Shown one piece after another: positions 17,871 to 26,656 of a stretch of DNA of 64,000 nucleotides. Each line of letters begins with the position of its first letter. Position 1 is the stretch's first letter. A model generated the notes under the pieces. That model was not told where the DNA came from, did not search any database, and was given only the letters and a program-made list of their open reading frames with translations. The DNA is from Streptomyces sp. TP-A0874 (GTDB lineage: Bacteria; Actinomycetota; Actinomycetes; Streptomycetales; Streptomycetaceae). The DNA is taken from contig NZ_BBZK01000005.1 in assembly GCF_001748085.1 (NCBI RefSeq), positions 434,001-498,000 of the forward strand, in the 5' to 3' direction. Position numbers and translations under genes: made by a program.

Positions 17871-18550
17871 GGCGTCCCACCCGAGATGATCTCGGGGAGG
17901 TCCTCGGCGTACTCCTCGGCGGTGGCGTCCTTGTTGTAGAGCACGTGCGCCTTGTCGTCCTCGGCGGAGAACGCGAGCACCTGGGTGCCGTGGGAGGAGA
18001 CCCAGGTGCCGTCCTTCTCCTTCTTCGGCTTGTCCAGGTAGATCCCGACGGACCGGGCGCCTTCCTCGATGGCCTCGAAGTCGCCGGTCAGGCCGGTGAA
18101 CGAGGGGTCCTGGCCGCGTAGCCACTCGCCGAGCTGCTCGGGGGTGTCCCGGGCCGGATCGGAGGTGACGAAGACCACGTCCAGCTTCTCCCGCTCCGCC
18201 GGGGAGAGCTGCTTGCGGGCGATGGCGATGTTGCTCATCGTCAGCGGGCAGACGTCCGGGCAGTGCGTGTAGCCGAAGTACAGCAGGACCGTCCGGCCCT
18301 TGGTCCGCTCGATGAGGTCGTACTCCTTGCCGCTGGTGTCCTTGAGCACCAGGTCCGGCTTTTCGAAAGGCTGGTCCAGCACGGTCGAGGAGCCGTCCTG
18401 GGCGGCGGGGTCGGCGGCCGTTCCGCCGGCGTCGTCGGTGCCGCCGCTGCCGCAGGCGGTGAGGGTGAGGCCGGCCGCGGCGACGAGCGCGGCGGCCAGG
18501 CGGACGAGTCTGGCACGGCGGGCGGGCGGGTGCCCTGGGGTGGTGCGCAT
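17867..18550 (-). CDS. sco: SCO1/SenC-type copper chaperone lipoprotein
   Basis: 227 residues. The lipobox is LTLTAC near residue 33. The thioredoxin-like domain carries the CxxxC copper motif CPDVC in the YTHCPDVCPLTM segment and a downstream His in VSSHGTQVLAF. It delivers copper to the CuA site of cytochrome oxidase and has disulfide reductase activity in S. lividans. The start is the ATG at 18550. It is coupled to ecuC, and a large hairpin separates it from ycnI upstream. Confidence 0.92.
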   Translation of the reverse strand: MRTTPGHPPARRARLVRLAAALVAAAGLTLTACGSGGTDDAGGTAADPAAQDGSSTVLDQPFEKPDLVLKDTSGKEYDLIERTKGRTVLLYFGYTHCPDVCPLTMSNIAIARKQLSPAEREKLDVVFVTSDPARDTPEQLGEWLRGQDPSFTGLTGDFEAIEEGARSVGIYLDKPKKEKDGTWVSSHGTQVLAFSAEDDKAHVLYNKDATAEEYAEDLPEIISGGTP

Positions 18551-18599
18551 TGGATCTCTTCTGCTGGGAGTGGAGTTCTGGGGACGCGAGGGGTGGTAC

Positions 18600-18639
18600 G
18601 CCCCGCCGGGGCGGCTCGGGGGAACCGCCCCGGCGGGGC
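18600..18639 (-). terminator. Hairpin between ycnI and sco
   Basis: Perfect 15 bp GC-rich arms (18600-18614 and 18625-18639) with a 10 nt loop lie 61 bp after the ycnI stop-side and 50 bp before the sco start. It is likely to reduce read-through, so sco-ecuC-copCD-dtpA may have its own promoter or be attenuated. Confidence 0.65.
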
Positions 18640-18680
18640 CGGACCGGGCGGCGGCCCGGTCCGGCTGGGGGATTGCGGAC

Positions 18681-19403
18681 TCAGGCGGACCGGCGGCGGC
18701 CGGCGAGGACACCGAAGACCACGCCGGCGGCGCCGACGAGGATGCCCGCGCCACCCAGGACCCGGGCGGTGGTGTCGGCGCCGTCGGCCGAGGCTGCCTG
18801 GTCCTCGGTCTCGTCGGCCGGGGCGTCCGGCGCCGCGGCACCTTCCTCGGCGGCCGGCGTCAGCTTCAGGACCGGGGCCGGGTTCTCCGGCTCCGCACCG
18901 TCCTTCTTCGGCTCCTCGATCCAGCGGACGACCTCGCCGTTGTCGTACGTCTGGATGGCCTTGAAGACCATCTGCTCCGCGTCCTGCGGGAGTTGGCCGA
19001 CGGAGACCGGGAACTGCTGGAAGGTGCCGGGCGCGATCTTCGCGTCCTTCTTCGCGGTCCAGGTGATCTTGGTGACCGCCTCGTCGAGCTTCTTGCCGTG
19101 GCTCTCGAGCGGCTCGTCCAGCTTCGACGTGGTGGTCTCGACGTCCCAGCCCGGCACCGGCTGCGGCATCACCGAGGCCAGCGGGTGGTCGGCGGGGACG
19201 GTCACCTCGAGTTTCTCGGTGGAGGCGTTGTCCCGTTCGTTCGGGACCTTGAAGGCGATGGTGCTGTAGCCGCCCTGCTGGGCTTCGCCCGGCTGGACGG
19301 TGACGTGTGCTGCGGCGGGGCCGGCGAACAGCAGCACCGTGCCGGCGGCGGCGCCGGCCAGCAGCGGAAGACGGCGGCCCGGACGGAGACGCGACGGATT
19401 CAT
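18681..19403 (-). CDS. ycnI: YcnI family copper-binding protein (DUF1775)
   Basis: 240 residues. A signal peptide ends at AAA and leaves His as the first mature residue (AHVTVQPGEAQQGG), the single-His brace copper site of the YcnI family. The cupredoxin-like DUF1775 domain spans about residues 32-175, then an acidic linker, a C-terminal membrane segment (VLGGAGILVGAAGVVFGVLAG) and RRR anchor it outside the cell. It is part of the leftward copper operon. Confidence 0.92.
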   Translation of the reverse strand: MNPSRLRPGRRLPLLAGAAAGTVLLFAGPAAAHVTVQPGEAQQGGYSTIAFKVPNERDNASTEKLEVTVPADHPLASVMPQPVPGWDVETTTSKLDEPLESHGKKLDEAVTKITWTAKKDAKIAPGTFQQFPVSVGQLPQDAEQMVFKAIQTYDNGEVVRWIEEPKKDGAEPENPAPVLKLTPAAEEGAAAPDAPADETEDQAASADGADTTARVLGGAGILVGAAGVVFGVLAGRRRSA

Positions 19404-19500
19404 GAAGGACACACTCCACAGACAGTCGGAAAAGGGGGTGAACGACGCGCGGCGGCGCGGCCACTCCCTCCGCGACGGGGTCGGGTGGGGGTGTGCCGTC

Positions 19501-20292
19501 TCAAGCCGCCAGGGTGAACACCGGCGGTCCGCGCCGGACCACCGAGTGGGCGAGCAGTGGAGTGCTCGGCTCGTTCTTCCGCCGCCAGTCCCCGGCGAGG
19601 GTGCGGGTGGTGGCTTCGGACGACCGCTCGGCCAGCCCCGCGACCAGGAGCCGGACCAGGGCCAGCGCGGTCCGCAGCCGGACCAGCGGCCCGCTGTCCA
19701 CCAGTCCCCTAGCAGGCAGCCGCAGCAGCAGGAACAACGCCGACTCGCCACGCCGCAGCACCAGACCGAGCAGCAGCGCCGCGAGCAGGTGCGCCAGGAG
19801 CATGGGCAGTGAGGGCAGCAGCGTCTCGACCAGGGACGCGCCGACGGCGGAACCGGCCGACGGCGGGGCCTCGGCGCCCGCCCCGCCGGCGGGCAGGAGG
19901 CCGGCACCGACGAGGATCTGCCGCGCCTGCTCGGGGGTGAGGTGCACCGGCCCACCCGCGCAGACCAGCTTCGCGGCTCGCGGGACCAGTGAGTCGGCCG
20001 AGTGGGCGGCGGACGCCGAGGCGGAGTGCTGGCCCAGACCGAAGAGTGAGTGCAGGCCCAGTTGGGCGAGGGCCAGGCCGATACTGATACCGGGGAGGGA
20101 GCGTTCCCGGCCGGCACAGGGCACCGCCACCGCCAGCACGACGAGGAACCCGGCTCCCAGCGTCCACAGCGGCACCCCGGCACAGGAGCCGATCACGTGC
20201 CCGATTCCGGACAGCGCCACGCAGACCGCGGCGAAGACCGCGGCCCTCAGCAGTCGGAGATCGGCGCCGACGGGCGCGACGGGGACGCTCAT
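19501..20292 (-). CDS. Conserved membrane protein at head of copper operon
   Basis: 263 residues with about four hydrophobic segments (near 14-35, 42-60, 68-85 and 150-180). Several His and Cys lie at the membrane faces (IGHVIGSC, LGLHSLFGLGQH, AAHS), which suits a metal-handling protein. I do not know a named family. It is the first gene of the leftward copper run, 97 bp before ycnI. No Shine-Dalgarno sequence is visible before the ATG at 20292. Confidence 0.75.
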   Translation of the reverse strand: MSVPVAPVGADLRLLRAAVFAAVCVALSGIGHVIGSCAGVPLWTLGAGFLVVLAVAVPCAGRERSLPGISIGLALAQLGLHSLFGLGQHSASASAAHSADSLVPRAAKLVCAGGPVHLTPEQARQILVGAGLLPAGGAGAEAPPSAGSAVGASLVETLLPSLPMLLAHLLAALLLGLVLRRGESALFLLLRLPARGLVDSGPLVRLRTALALVRLLVAGLAERSSEATTRTLAGDWRRKNEPSTPLLAHSVVRRGPPVFTLAA

Positions 20293-20406
20293 GGCGGCGC
20301 CATCATCCCACTCCGCCCGGTTTTCTCCTACGGCGGGGGGCGGGGAAGACGCGTGAGTGTGACCGCGCGCACACCCGGTGTTCGGATCGCCGGCGGTACA
20401 GGGGCT

Positions 20407-20437
20407 CGGCGGGCGCCGCACCGTGCGGCGCCCGCCG
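20407..20437 (-). terminator. Terminator hairpin after pepP
   Basis: Perfect 14 bp arms (20407-20420 and 20424-20437) with a 3 nt loop begin 8 nt past the aminopeptidase gene and separate it from the copper operon. Confidence 0.75.
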
Positions 20438-20444
20438 CCGGACG

Positions 20445-21914
20445 TCAGCCCCGCAGGCTCGCCATCCAGGCCTCCACCTCGTCAGCGGTGCGCGGCAGCG
20501 CGGCCGAGAGGTTCCGGTTGCCGTCCTCGGTCACCAGGATGTCGTCCTCGATCCGCACCCCGATCCCGCGGTACTCCTCCGGCACCGTCAGGTCGTCGGC
20601 CTGGAAGTAGAGTCCCGGCTCGACCGTGAGGCACATACCGGGCTCCAGCGTTCCCTCGGCGTACACCTCGCGCCGGGCGACGGCGCAGTCGTGCACGTCC
20701 AGCCCCAGCATGTGACCGGTGCCGTGCAGCGTCCAGCGGCGCTGCAGCCCCAGCTCGAGCACCCGCTCGACCGGTCCCTCCAGCAGACCCCAGTCGACGA
20801 GCTTCTCGGCGAGCACCCGCTGCGCCGCCAGATGGAAGTCCAGGTACTTGGCGCCCGGCCGCACCGCCGCGATGCCCGCCTCCTGAGCCTCGTACACGGC
20901 GTCGTAGATCTTGCGCTGCAGCGCGTCGAACCGGCCGTTGATCGGCAGCGTCCGGGTCACGTCGGCGGTGTAGAGCGTGTGCGTCTCCACACCGGCGTCC
21001 AGCAGCAGCAGCTCTCCGGAGCGGACGGCCCCGTCGTTCCGCACCCAGTGCAGGGTGGTGGCGTGCGGGCCCGCCGCGCAGATCGAGCCGTAGCCGATGT
21101 CGTTGCCCTCCACCCGGGCGCGGAGGAAGAAGGTGCCTTCGATGTACCGCTCGGAGGTGGCCTCCGCCCGGTCCAGGACCCGGACCACGTCCTCGAAACC
21201 GCGGACCGTGGAGTCGACGGCCTTCTGCAGCTCGCCGACCTCGAAGTCGTCCTTGACCACCCGGAGTTCACTGAGGAACACCTTCAGTTCGGCGTCCCGC
21301 TCCGCCTGCAGCCGCCCGGCCAGGGCCTCTTCCAGGCCGCTGTCGTGGCCCCGCACCAGCCGCACCGGGCCGTCCAGGGCGCCCAGCTCGTCCGCCGCCT
21401 TCCGCACGTCGCGGCAGGGGATGCCGTACAGCCGCTCCGCCTCGGCGAGGCTGTAGCGGCGGCCGACCCACAGTTCGCCCTGACCGTCCAGCCAGAACTC
21501 GCCGTTCTCCCGGTCGGAGCGCGGCAGCAGGTAGAGCACGGCCTCGTGGCCGCCCTCCGTCGGCTCCAGCACGAGCACGCCGTCCTGCGTCTGGTCACCG
21601 GTGAGGTAGACGTACTCGGTAGCGGCCCGGAACGAGTACTCCGTGTCGTTGGAGCGCGTCTTGAGGTTGCCGGCCGGGATGACCAGCCGCTCACCGGGGA
21701 AACGGGCGGAGAGCGCGGCCCGGCGGCGGGCGGTGTTCGGAGCCTGCTCGATCGGCTCCAGCTCGCGCAGCTCGGTGTCGGCCCAGCCGCTCCTCATCAG
21801 GTCGGCGAGTTCCTCCGAGACACCGGGGTACAGGCCGTTCTTCCGCTGCTTGATCGGCGGTTCGTCGCCGCCGTGGCCGCCGTCTCCCGGGGCCGGTGCC
21901 TGCTGCTCGGTCAC
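20445..21914 (-). CDS. pepP: Xaa-Pro aminopeptidase (aminopeptidase P, M24B)
   Basis: 489 residues. It removes N-terminal residues preceding proline. The N-terminal creatinase-like domain (about residues 40-200) is followed by the pita-bread metallopeptidase fold with metal ligands in LLLDAGVETHTLYTADVTRT, HGTGHMLGLDVHD and TVEPGLYF, and the last acidic ligand in GIGVRIEDDILVTEDG. The GTG at 21914 is chosen because GAGGAGG lies 5-6 nt before it; an in-frame ATG at 21944 lacks such a site. Confidence 0.94.
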   Translation of the reverse strand: MTEQQAPAPGDGGHGGDEPPIKQRKNGLYPGVSEELADLMRSGWADTELRELEPIEQAPNTARRRAALSARFPGERLVIPAGNLKTRSNDTEYSFRAATEYVYLTGDQTQDGVLVLEPTEGGHEAVLYLLPRSDRENGEFWLDGQGELWVGRRYSLAEAERLYGIPCRDVRKAADELGALDGPVRLVRGHDSGLEEALAGRLQAERDAELKVFLSELRVVKDDFEVGELQKAVDSTVRGFEDVVRVLDRAEATSERYIEGTFFLRARVEGNDIGYGSICAAGPHATTLHWVRNDGAVRSGELLLLDAGVETHTLYTADVTRTLPINGRFDALQRKIYDAVYEAQEAGIAAVRPGAKYLDFHLAAQRVLAEKLVDWGLLEGPVERVLELGLQRRWTLHGTGHMLGLDVHDCAVARREVYAEGTLEPGMCLTVEPGLYFQADDLTVPEEYRGIGVRIEDDILVTEDGNRNLSAALPRTADEVEAWMASLRG

Positions 21915-22760
21915 AACTTCCTCCTCGAACTGGACCCCTTCCATCGTATTGTGCGAACCCGGCCCCGAAAGGGAGGAGCGGCTGGGACCCCTCCGCCCCG
22001 GGCGGTGACCGCTCCGCCGGGACGCGGCGGCGCCGGAGCCGTCCACGGGGCGCCGGGTGGCGGGATGGCGGCGCATTATCGGCGGGTGTCCTGCCGACCG
22101 GTGGCGTTCCGGCCAGTTTCCGGGGAGCACGTGTCGCAGGCGGTCCGTCACCACATCCCCTTCCCGGCTCCTGCACGGCTCGATCGCGGAGCCGGCCGGC
22201 CACCCCGGGTGCGGAGGCCGTCGCGGGGTGGATACGCGGCCCCCGGGCTCCACCGGCCACCGGGGGGTGTAAATTGGCCGGAAAGCATTGACCGGTCGGC
22301 GACTCGCGATCGGATGGGGACATCCCGAGCGCGCCCGTACCGACCGTGCGGCGTCCGGGGTGGACCGGAGAAAGACCCACGCGCAGACCCTTAGCGGTCA
22401 CGGTGGGAACGGAAGACGGCGGGAACCCGACGGCGGAGAGCAGCGTCTAAGCCGACGACGGCCGCTCGCCACCCCCGGGAGGAGCCGGCAGTGGGCCTGA
22501 GGCCCCCGGTGCCGGCCTTCCGGGAATCGCACGGGAGGGCAAGCGCCAGGCGAGTGCCACCCCGCGCCGCGTTCCACGCTCGGCCCGAGAAGATGCCCTG
22601 AACGTACGTACGGAGACCGTGACCGGCCTGTTGGCAACGGTTGAACCGGCTCCCGTGGGCAGCACGCAGTGCCAGTAACACCAGCAGTCCCGGTAGTCCG
22701 CATCGCAGAACTCTGTGATGGATACGGCCCTTGGCGTTCAACGGAAAGGAACGAGCGCTC
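21915..22760. other. Divergent intergenic region, 846 bp
   Basis: It lies between pepP (leftward) and the prim-pol gene (rightward). I see no coding frame with normal codon use and no RNA gene. A short self-complementary run (CGTACGTACG) occurs near 22602. The promoters of both genes must lie here but cannot be placed confidently. Confidence 0.5.
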
Positions 22761-23447
22761 ATGCGCGAGATCCTCGGAAGGCGACGCAGGCTCCTGCTCA
22801 AACTCAGGCGCAGGCGCGGCGGGAGTTCGCCCGTCCCCGGAGCGGCGCTCACCTGCGCCACCGAGTGGGGGTGGCCGGTGCTCCCCGGGATCGGGCTCGT
22901 GCCCGACGGCGACCGCGCCGACCGGTGCGGCTGCCTCCGCCCGGACTGCGCGGTGCCCGGTGCGCACCCGCACGACCCGGAGCTGCTGGCGGCCACCACG
23001 GACGCCCGGATGGTCCGCTGGTGGTGGTCGAACCGGCCCACCGCCCCGATGATCCTGGCCACCGGAGGGCGGGCGCCCTGCGCGGTGAGCCTGCCCGCCG
23101 TCGCCGCGGCCCGGGCGTTGGCCGAGCTCGATCTGCGGGGGGTGCGGATCGGCCCGGTGGTCGCCGCTCCGACCCGGTGGGCGCTGCTGGTGGCGCCGTA
23201 CTCGCTCGAGCAGTTGGGGGAGCTCCTGCACAGCCAGGACTGGGTGCCCGCCGTACTCCGCTTCCACGGCGAGGGCGGCTACCTGGCGCTGCCTCCCTCG
23301 CGTACCGGCGCCGGCCAGGTGCGGTGGGAGCGGGCACCGCTTCCGGGGTCGGCGGCCCCCTGGCTGCCCGATGTGGAGGCGGTCGTCGACGCCGTCGTGA
23401 AGGCCAGCACCGGCACCCCGGGCGGCGGCAGCCGGCTCCCGTACTGA
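22761..23447 (+). CDS. Stand-alone bifunctional primase/polymerase (prim-pol) domain protein
   Basis: 228 residues, matching the N-terminal prim-pol domain of replication proteins of mobile elements, but here a short single-domain protein without helicase. A basic N terminus (MREILGRRRRLLLKLRRRR) precedes the domain, which includes CGCLRPDCAVPGAHPHDPE, a tryptophan-rich RWWWSNRPTAP motif, and FHGEGGYLALPPS. The family is conserved in Streptomyces core genomes. Its catalytic acidic pair is not obvious to me, so it may not be an active polymerase. The ATG at 22761 has GGAAAGGA about 10 nt upstream; 22731 is an alternative. Confidence 0.75.
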   Translation: MREILGRRRRLLLKLRRRRGGSSPVPGAALTCATEWGWPVLPGIGLVPDGDRADRCGCLRPDCAVPGAHPHDPELLAATTDARMVRWWWSNRPTAPMILATGGRAPCAVSLPAVAAARALAELDLRGVRIGPVVAAPTRWALLVAPYSLEQLGELLHSQDWVPAVLRFHGEGGYLALPPSRTGAGQVRWERAPLPGSAAPWLPDVEAVVDAVVKASTGTPGGGSRLPY

Positions 23448-23587
23448 GCGGGAGGGCTCTCCCCCCGGACGGGATGGCTGGCGCTCCGGAGCGGTGGGGC
23501 GGGGCAACGCGGAGCGGTGCGGGCCTGAGCCGTGGCCCCGGGGCGATGTGCGGTGCGGCAATGCGTACCGCGTCCGGATATAGCGGC

Positions 23588-23627
23588 GCCCGGTCGCTGG
23601 CGACGGGGGATGCACCAGCGACCGGGC
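23588..23627 (+). terminator. Inverted repeat after prim-pol gene
   Basis: Perfect 13 bp arms (23588-23600 and 23615-23627) with a 14 nt loop form the likely terminator of the prim-pol gene. The remaining sequence to 23774 is AT-richer and contains no gene I can support. Confidence 0.6.
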
Positions 23628-23774
23628 TCCTAGAACCGTAACAAGAGATCGGCGGTTCGCAAATTCGATCCCCGATTTCCGATCGCTCTTTTACCGCTCA
23701 CCGTGGGACTTCCGAGAATCCTGTGACAGGAGTCACTCAACAGTCGCTCGGGAAGAGCGGTGCAGGTCAAAGGT

Positions 23775-24773
23775 TCAGTTGAGAGTGACCTGGCGGTGTG
23801 TGAGACCACTACGGGCCCGCCGCTCCTCCGCGGAGAGCGGGATGTCCGAGGAAATTGCCTCGGCGAGGCGCTCGGCGAAGCCGGCCGCAGGCTTCTCGAC
23901 ATCCTCCGAGTCCATTTCGCTCGGCAGATCCCACACCGGGACCATCAGCCCGTGCGCCCGGAAAGAACCGACCAACCGGGTCCCCTCCCCCAGCGATGAG
24001 GCCCCGGCGGCGTGCAGCCGCGCCAGCGCGTCCAGCAACTCCTCCTCCGGGTGCGGCATCACCCAGCGCAGGTGGTTCCGCTCGGGGGTGCGGCACCAGT
24101 ACGCGGCCTCCACACCGGAGAGCCGCGCGGTCGGGATCGCCGCCTCGTTGGCGCGCTCCAGCGAGGCCGCCACCTCGGGTGTGGAGTTGGCGGCGTCGTC
24201 CAGCCAGAACTCGAACCCACTGTGGATCACCGGGGTGAACCCCGCCTCGGGGGCGAGGACGTCCTGCAGGCGCTGACCGTCGGCCGCCGCCCGCTCCCCG
24301 GCCACCGGCGAACCGGGCTCCGCCGACAGCGCGCGGAGCAGCACGTCCGCCAGGTCCCGGCTGAGATCCCCGGAGGCGGTGTCGTTCTGCAGGGCGAGGA
24401 GCACGGCACCGTCGTCCCGGCGGAGCGCGGGCCAGGCCATGGGCAGCACGGTCGCGAGCGTCACCGAGGGCACCCCCTCCGGCAGCCCGTCGCGGAGGCT
24501 CAGCTCCACCGTCGCCGCGGGCACCAGCTCGCGCAGCGCCACCCAGTCGCACTCCCCGGGCAGGCCCTCGAAGGGGCGCCGGACCAGCTCGGTGACGGCT
24601 TGCGCGGCGGCCCGCCCGTGGCAGGCCTTGTAGCGGCGGCCCGAGCCGCAGGGGCACGGTTCCCGCGCGCCGACCACCGGGTAAGCGGCGTCTGTGCCAG
24701 CTGCCGGGGAGCCGGTCCGGCTCCGCCCCGAGGACTTCTTCCCAGCGCCGGAGTGAACGCGCTTCTTGGCCAT
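23775..24773 (-). CDS. DUF5926 family protein with SEC-C zinc motif
   Basis: 332 residues. A basic N terminus (MAKKRVHSGAGKKSSGR) precedes a SEC-C motif, PCPCGSGRRYKACHG (about residues 39-53), the zinc-binding fold shared with SecA and found in many ribosome or export associated proteins. The remaining 270 residues match the actinobacterial DUF5926 domain, with acidic and Trp-rich segments (YWCRTPERNHLRWVMPHPEEE). The function is unknown. The gene is conserved in Streptomyces at this place. Confidence 0.88.
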   Translation of the reverse strand: MAKKRVHSGAGKKSSGRSRTGSPAAGTDAAYPVVGAREPCPCGSGRRYKACHGRAAAQAVTELVRRPFEGLPGECDWVALRELVPAATVELSLRDGLPEGVPSVTLATVLPMAWPALRRDDGAVLLALQNDTASGDLSRDLADVLLRALSAEPGSPVAGERAAADGQRLQDVLAPEAGFTPVIHSGFEFWLDDAANSTPEVAASLERANEAAIPTARLSGVEAAYWCRTPERNHLRWVMPHPEEELLDALARLHAAGASSLGEGTRLVGSFRAHGLMVPVWDLPSEMDSEDVEKPAAGFAERLAEAISSDIPLSAEERRARSGLTHRQVTLN

Positions 24774-24970
24774 GACGTGTACTTCTCCCAGTTTCGGCGG
24801 CTATGGCGGAAGCTCCACGGAGACCCACCCGAGGCCCTCCCGCATGTGAGAACCCTGGGGCCCTCCCAGCCGCGCGGTCACCGGAGGCGCGCGCCGGCCG
24901 GCATCACCGGTACGTCGCACCGCCGCTGGGACGCCGAGCTGCGGGGGCCCTTGGGGTGTGTCGACCCTAA

Positions 24971-25018
24971 TGGTTCACCGGGCCAGGTCAGTGCTGGTTC
25001 ACCGGGCCAGGTCAGTGC
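24971..25018. repeat. Two perfect tandem 24 bp repeats across a stop codon
   Basis: The 24 bp unit occurs at 24971-24994 and again, exactly, at 24995-25018. The second copy contains the last codons and stop of the leftward ATPase gene, so this looks like a recent duplication of the gene's 3' end. Confidence 0.85.
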
Positions 25019-25551
25019 AGGCCGTCGAGGAGCCCGTCCAGGCCCAGGCCGGGCAGCCGCGGCACCGGTCGCAGACGCCGGGCACCGGCGCGCTCGGTGC
25101 AGCCGTCGTCCTGCGGTTCCCCCGTGAGCCGTGCCCAGACCGTGACGCTGCCGTCCGACTCGTCCTGCACACCCCAGCGCTCGGTGAGCGAGGTGATGAT
25201 GCGCAGCCCCCGGCCACCGTGAGCCGTCACCGACGGGGTGGCTGGAAATGGTCGGGTCGGACCGCCCCCGTCTGTCACTTCTACGGTCAGTCGCCCGTAT
25301 TCGTCCATCCGCCAGGCCGCCCGTACCGCGGCCTCGCCGCCGGAGCCCGAGAACAACGGCCGGCCGTGCCGGCAGGCATTACTCATCAGCTCCGAGACAA
25401 CGAGCACCGCGTCCTCGACGACCGCCTCCGAAACCCCGCTCCGCCCGAGTTCCTCGCGCATTCGGCGTCTCGCCTCACCCGCTCCCGCCGGACCGTGGGG
25501 CACGGCCATGACGGACGAGGTCGGCACCTCCCGTGCCACCACCAACGCCAC
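25012..25551 (-). CDS. RsbW-like ATP-binding protein (anti-sigma factor type HATPase)
   Basis: 179 residues. The HATPase fold is recognised by the N-box VVSELMSNACRHGRP (Asn at about residue 60), VEVTDGG (G1) and GGRGLRIITSL (G2). Small single-domain proteins of this type bind ATP and in Streptomyces act as anti-sigma factors or their relatives; no sigma factor or antagonist gene is adjacent. The GTG at 25551 follows AGGAGG by 8 nt. The C-terminal 40 residues after the fold are Arg/Pro-rich and end within a 24 bp repeat. Confidence 0.85.
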   Translation of the reverse strand: MALVVAREVPTSSVMAVPHGPAGAGEARRRMREELGRSGVSEAVVEDAVLVVSELMSNACRHGRPLFSGSGGEAAVRAAWRMDEYGRLTVEVTDGGGPTRPFPATPSVTAHGGRGLRIITSLTERWGVQDESDGSVTVWARLTGEPQDDGCTERAGARRLRPVPRLPGLGLDGLLDGLH

Positions 25552-25888
25552 CCCCGAGACCTCCTCTGCCCCATGCCAGAGGATGGATGCCCTCGTCAGG
25601 AGCGCCGGAAACCGGCCAACCGCCTCCCTGTGGCGCACTCAACACGGCGCACGGGTGTCCAAACGCGCCGGTGCACTCCGGTACACCCCGCAGCGGTCGC
25701 CCGCTTCGATCGGGGCGGGCACCGCGACCTCCCGGCGGCTGAGGGCACTCCGCGACGGGCGAGTGAAGGCCGCCACGGCCCCCACCGCGCCGCCGAAACG
25801 CCGGAAACGCCCGTCTCCGGACGCCCCGACGTCCCCTCGCCCCGCTGCCCGCCCCGCGTCGATCCGGTCGAGAGGTCCGGGACGGTCG

Positions 25889-26656
25889 TCACGCTCGCCC
25901 CAGTTGGGACAGCACCTGCCGAGGGCGGTTGGTGATGATCCCGTCCACGCCGAGCCCGGCGCAGAACTCCACATCCGCCGGAGAGTCGACCGTCCAGACG
26001 TGCACCCGGTGGCCGAGACGGTGCGCCCGGGCGACGTAGTCCGGGTTGTTCCGCAGGATCCGCACGCTCGGCCCCGCGATCCGGGCCCCGGCCGGAAGCC
26101 GGCCGTCCCGGTAGCGCCCCAGTGTGAACTGCATGAGGAAGACGGTCGGAACCTCCGGCGCACCCGACCGCATCCGCTGGAGCGAGCGGGCCGAGAAGCT
26201 CATCACCCTCACCTCCGCCGACCGCCGCGCCGGCGTGGTGAGACCGAACCGGCGCAGCAGCTCCAGCAGCCGCTCCTCGACCTGTCCGCGCCACCGCGTC
26301 GGATGCTTGGTCTCGATCGCCAGCTCCACCGGCCGGCCGGCGTCGACCACGAACTCCAGGAGGCGCTCCAGGGTGAGCACCGAGCTGCACTCCCAGTCCG
26401 GGGCCTCCCCCGACCCCTTCCACGAGCCGAAGTCCAGGGCCGCGAGGTCGGAGAGCTCCATCGCCGAAACGGCACCGTGACCGTTGGAGGTACGGTCCAC
26501 GCGCCAGTCGTGGACGCAGACCAGATGGCCGTCCGCGGTGAGCCGGACGTCGCACTCCAGGGCGTCCGCACCGTCCTCGACGGCCTTCCGGTAAGCGGCC
26601 AGGGTGTGCTCGGGGGCGTCCTCGGACGATCCGCGGTGGGCGATGACGGAGATCAT
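25889..26656 (-). CDS. Glycerophosphodiester phosphodiesterase
   Basis: 255 residues, a single GDPD domain. It hydrolyses glycerophosphodiesters to glycerol 3-phosphate and an alcohol. Visible motifs are the catalytic His and Arg in IAHRGSSEDAPEHTLAAY, the metal ligands in DALECDVRLTADGHLVCVHD, ELAIETKHP, and the C-terminal HVWTVDSP and DGIITNRP. No signal peptide is seen, so it is cytoplasmic or a second start is missed. It is divergent from the HtrA gene. Confidence 0.92.
   Translation of the reverse strand: MISVIAHRGSSEDAPEHTLAAYRKAVEDGADALECDVRLTADGHLVCVHDWRVDRTSNGHGAVSAMELSDLAALDFGSWKGSGEAPDWECSSVLTLERLLEFVVDAGRPVELAIETKHPTRWRGQVEERLLELLRRFGLTTPARRSAEVRVMSFSARSLQRMRSGAPEVPTVFLMQFTLGRYRDGRLPAGARIAGPSVRILRNNPDYVARAHRLGHRVHVWTVDSPADVEFCAGLGVDGIITNRPRQVLSQLGRA

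Noticed and set aside
23635..23760. tRNA fragment suggested by a GGTTCGCAAATTCGATCC-like stretch
   Set aside because: No acceptor or anticodon stem can be drawn around it.
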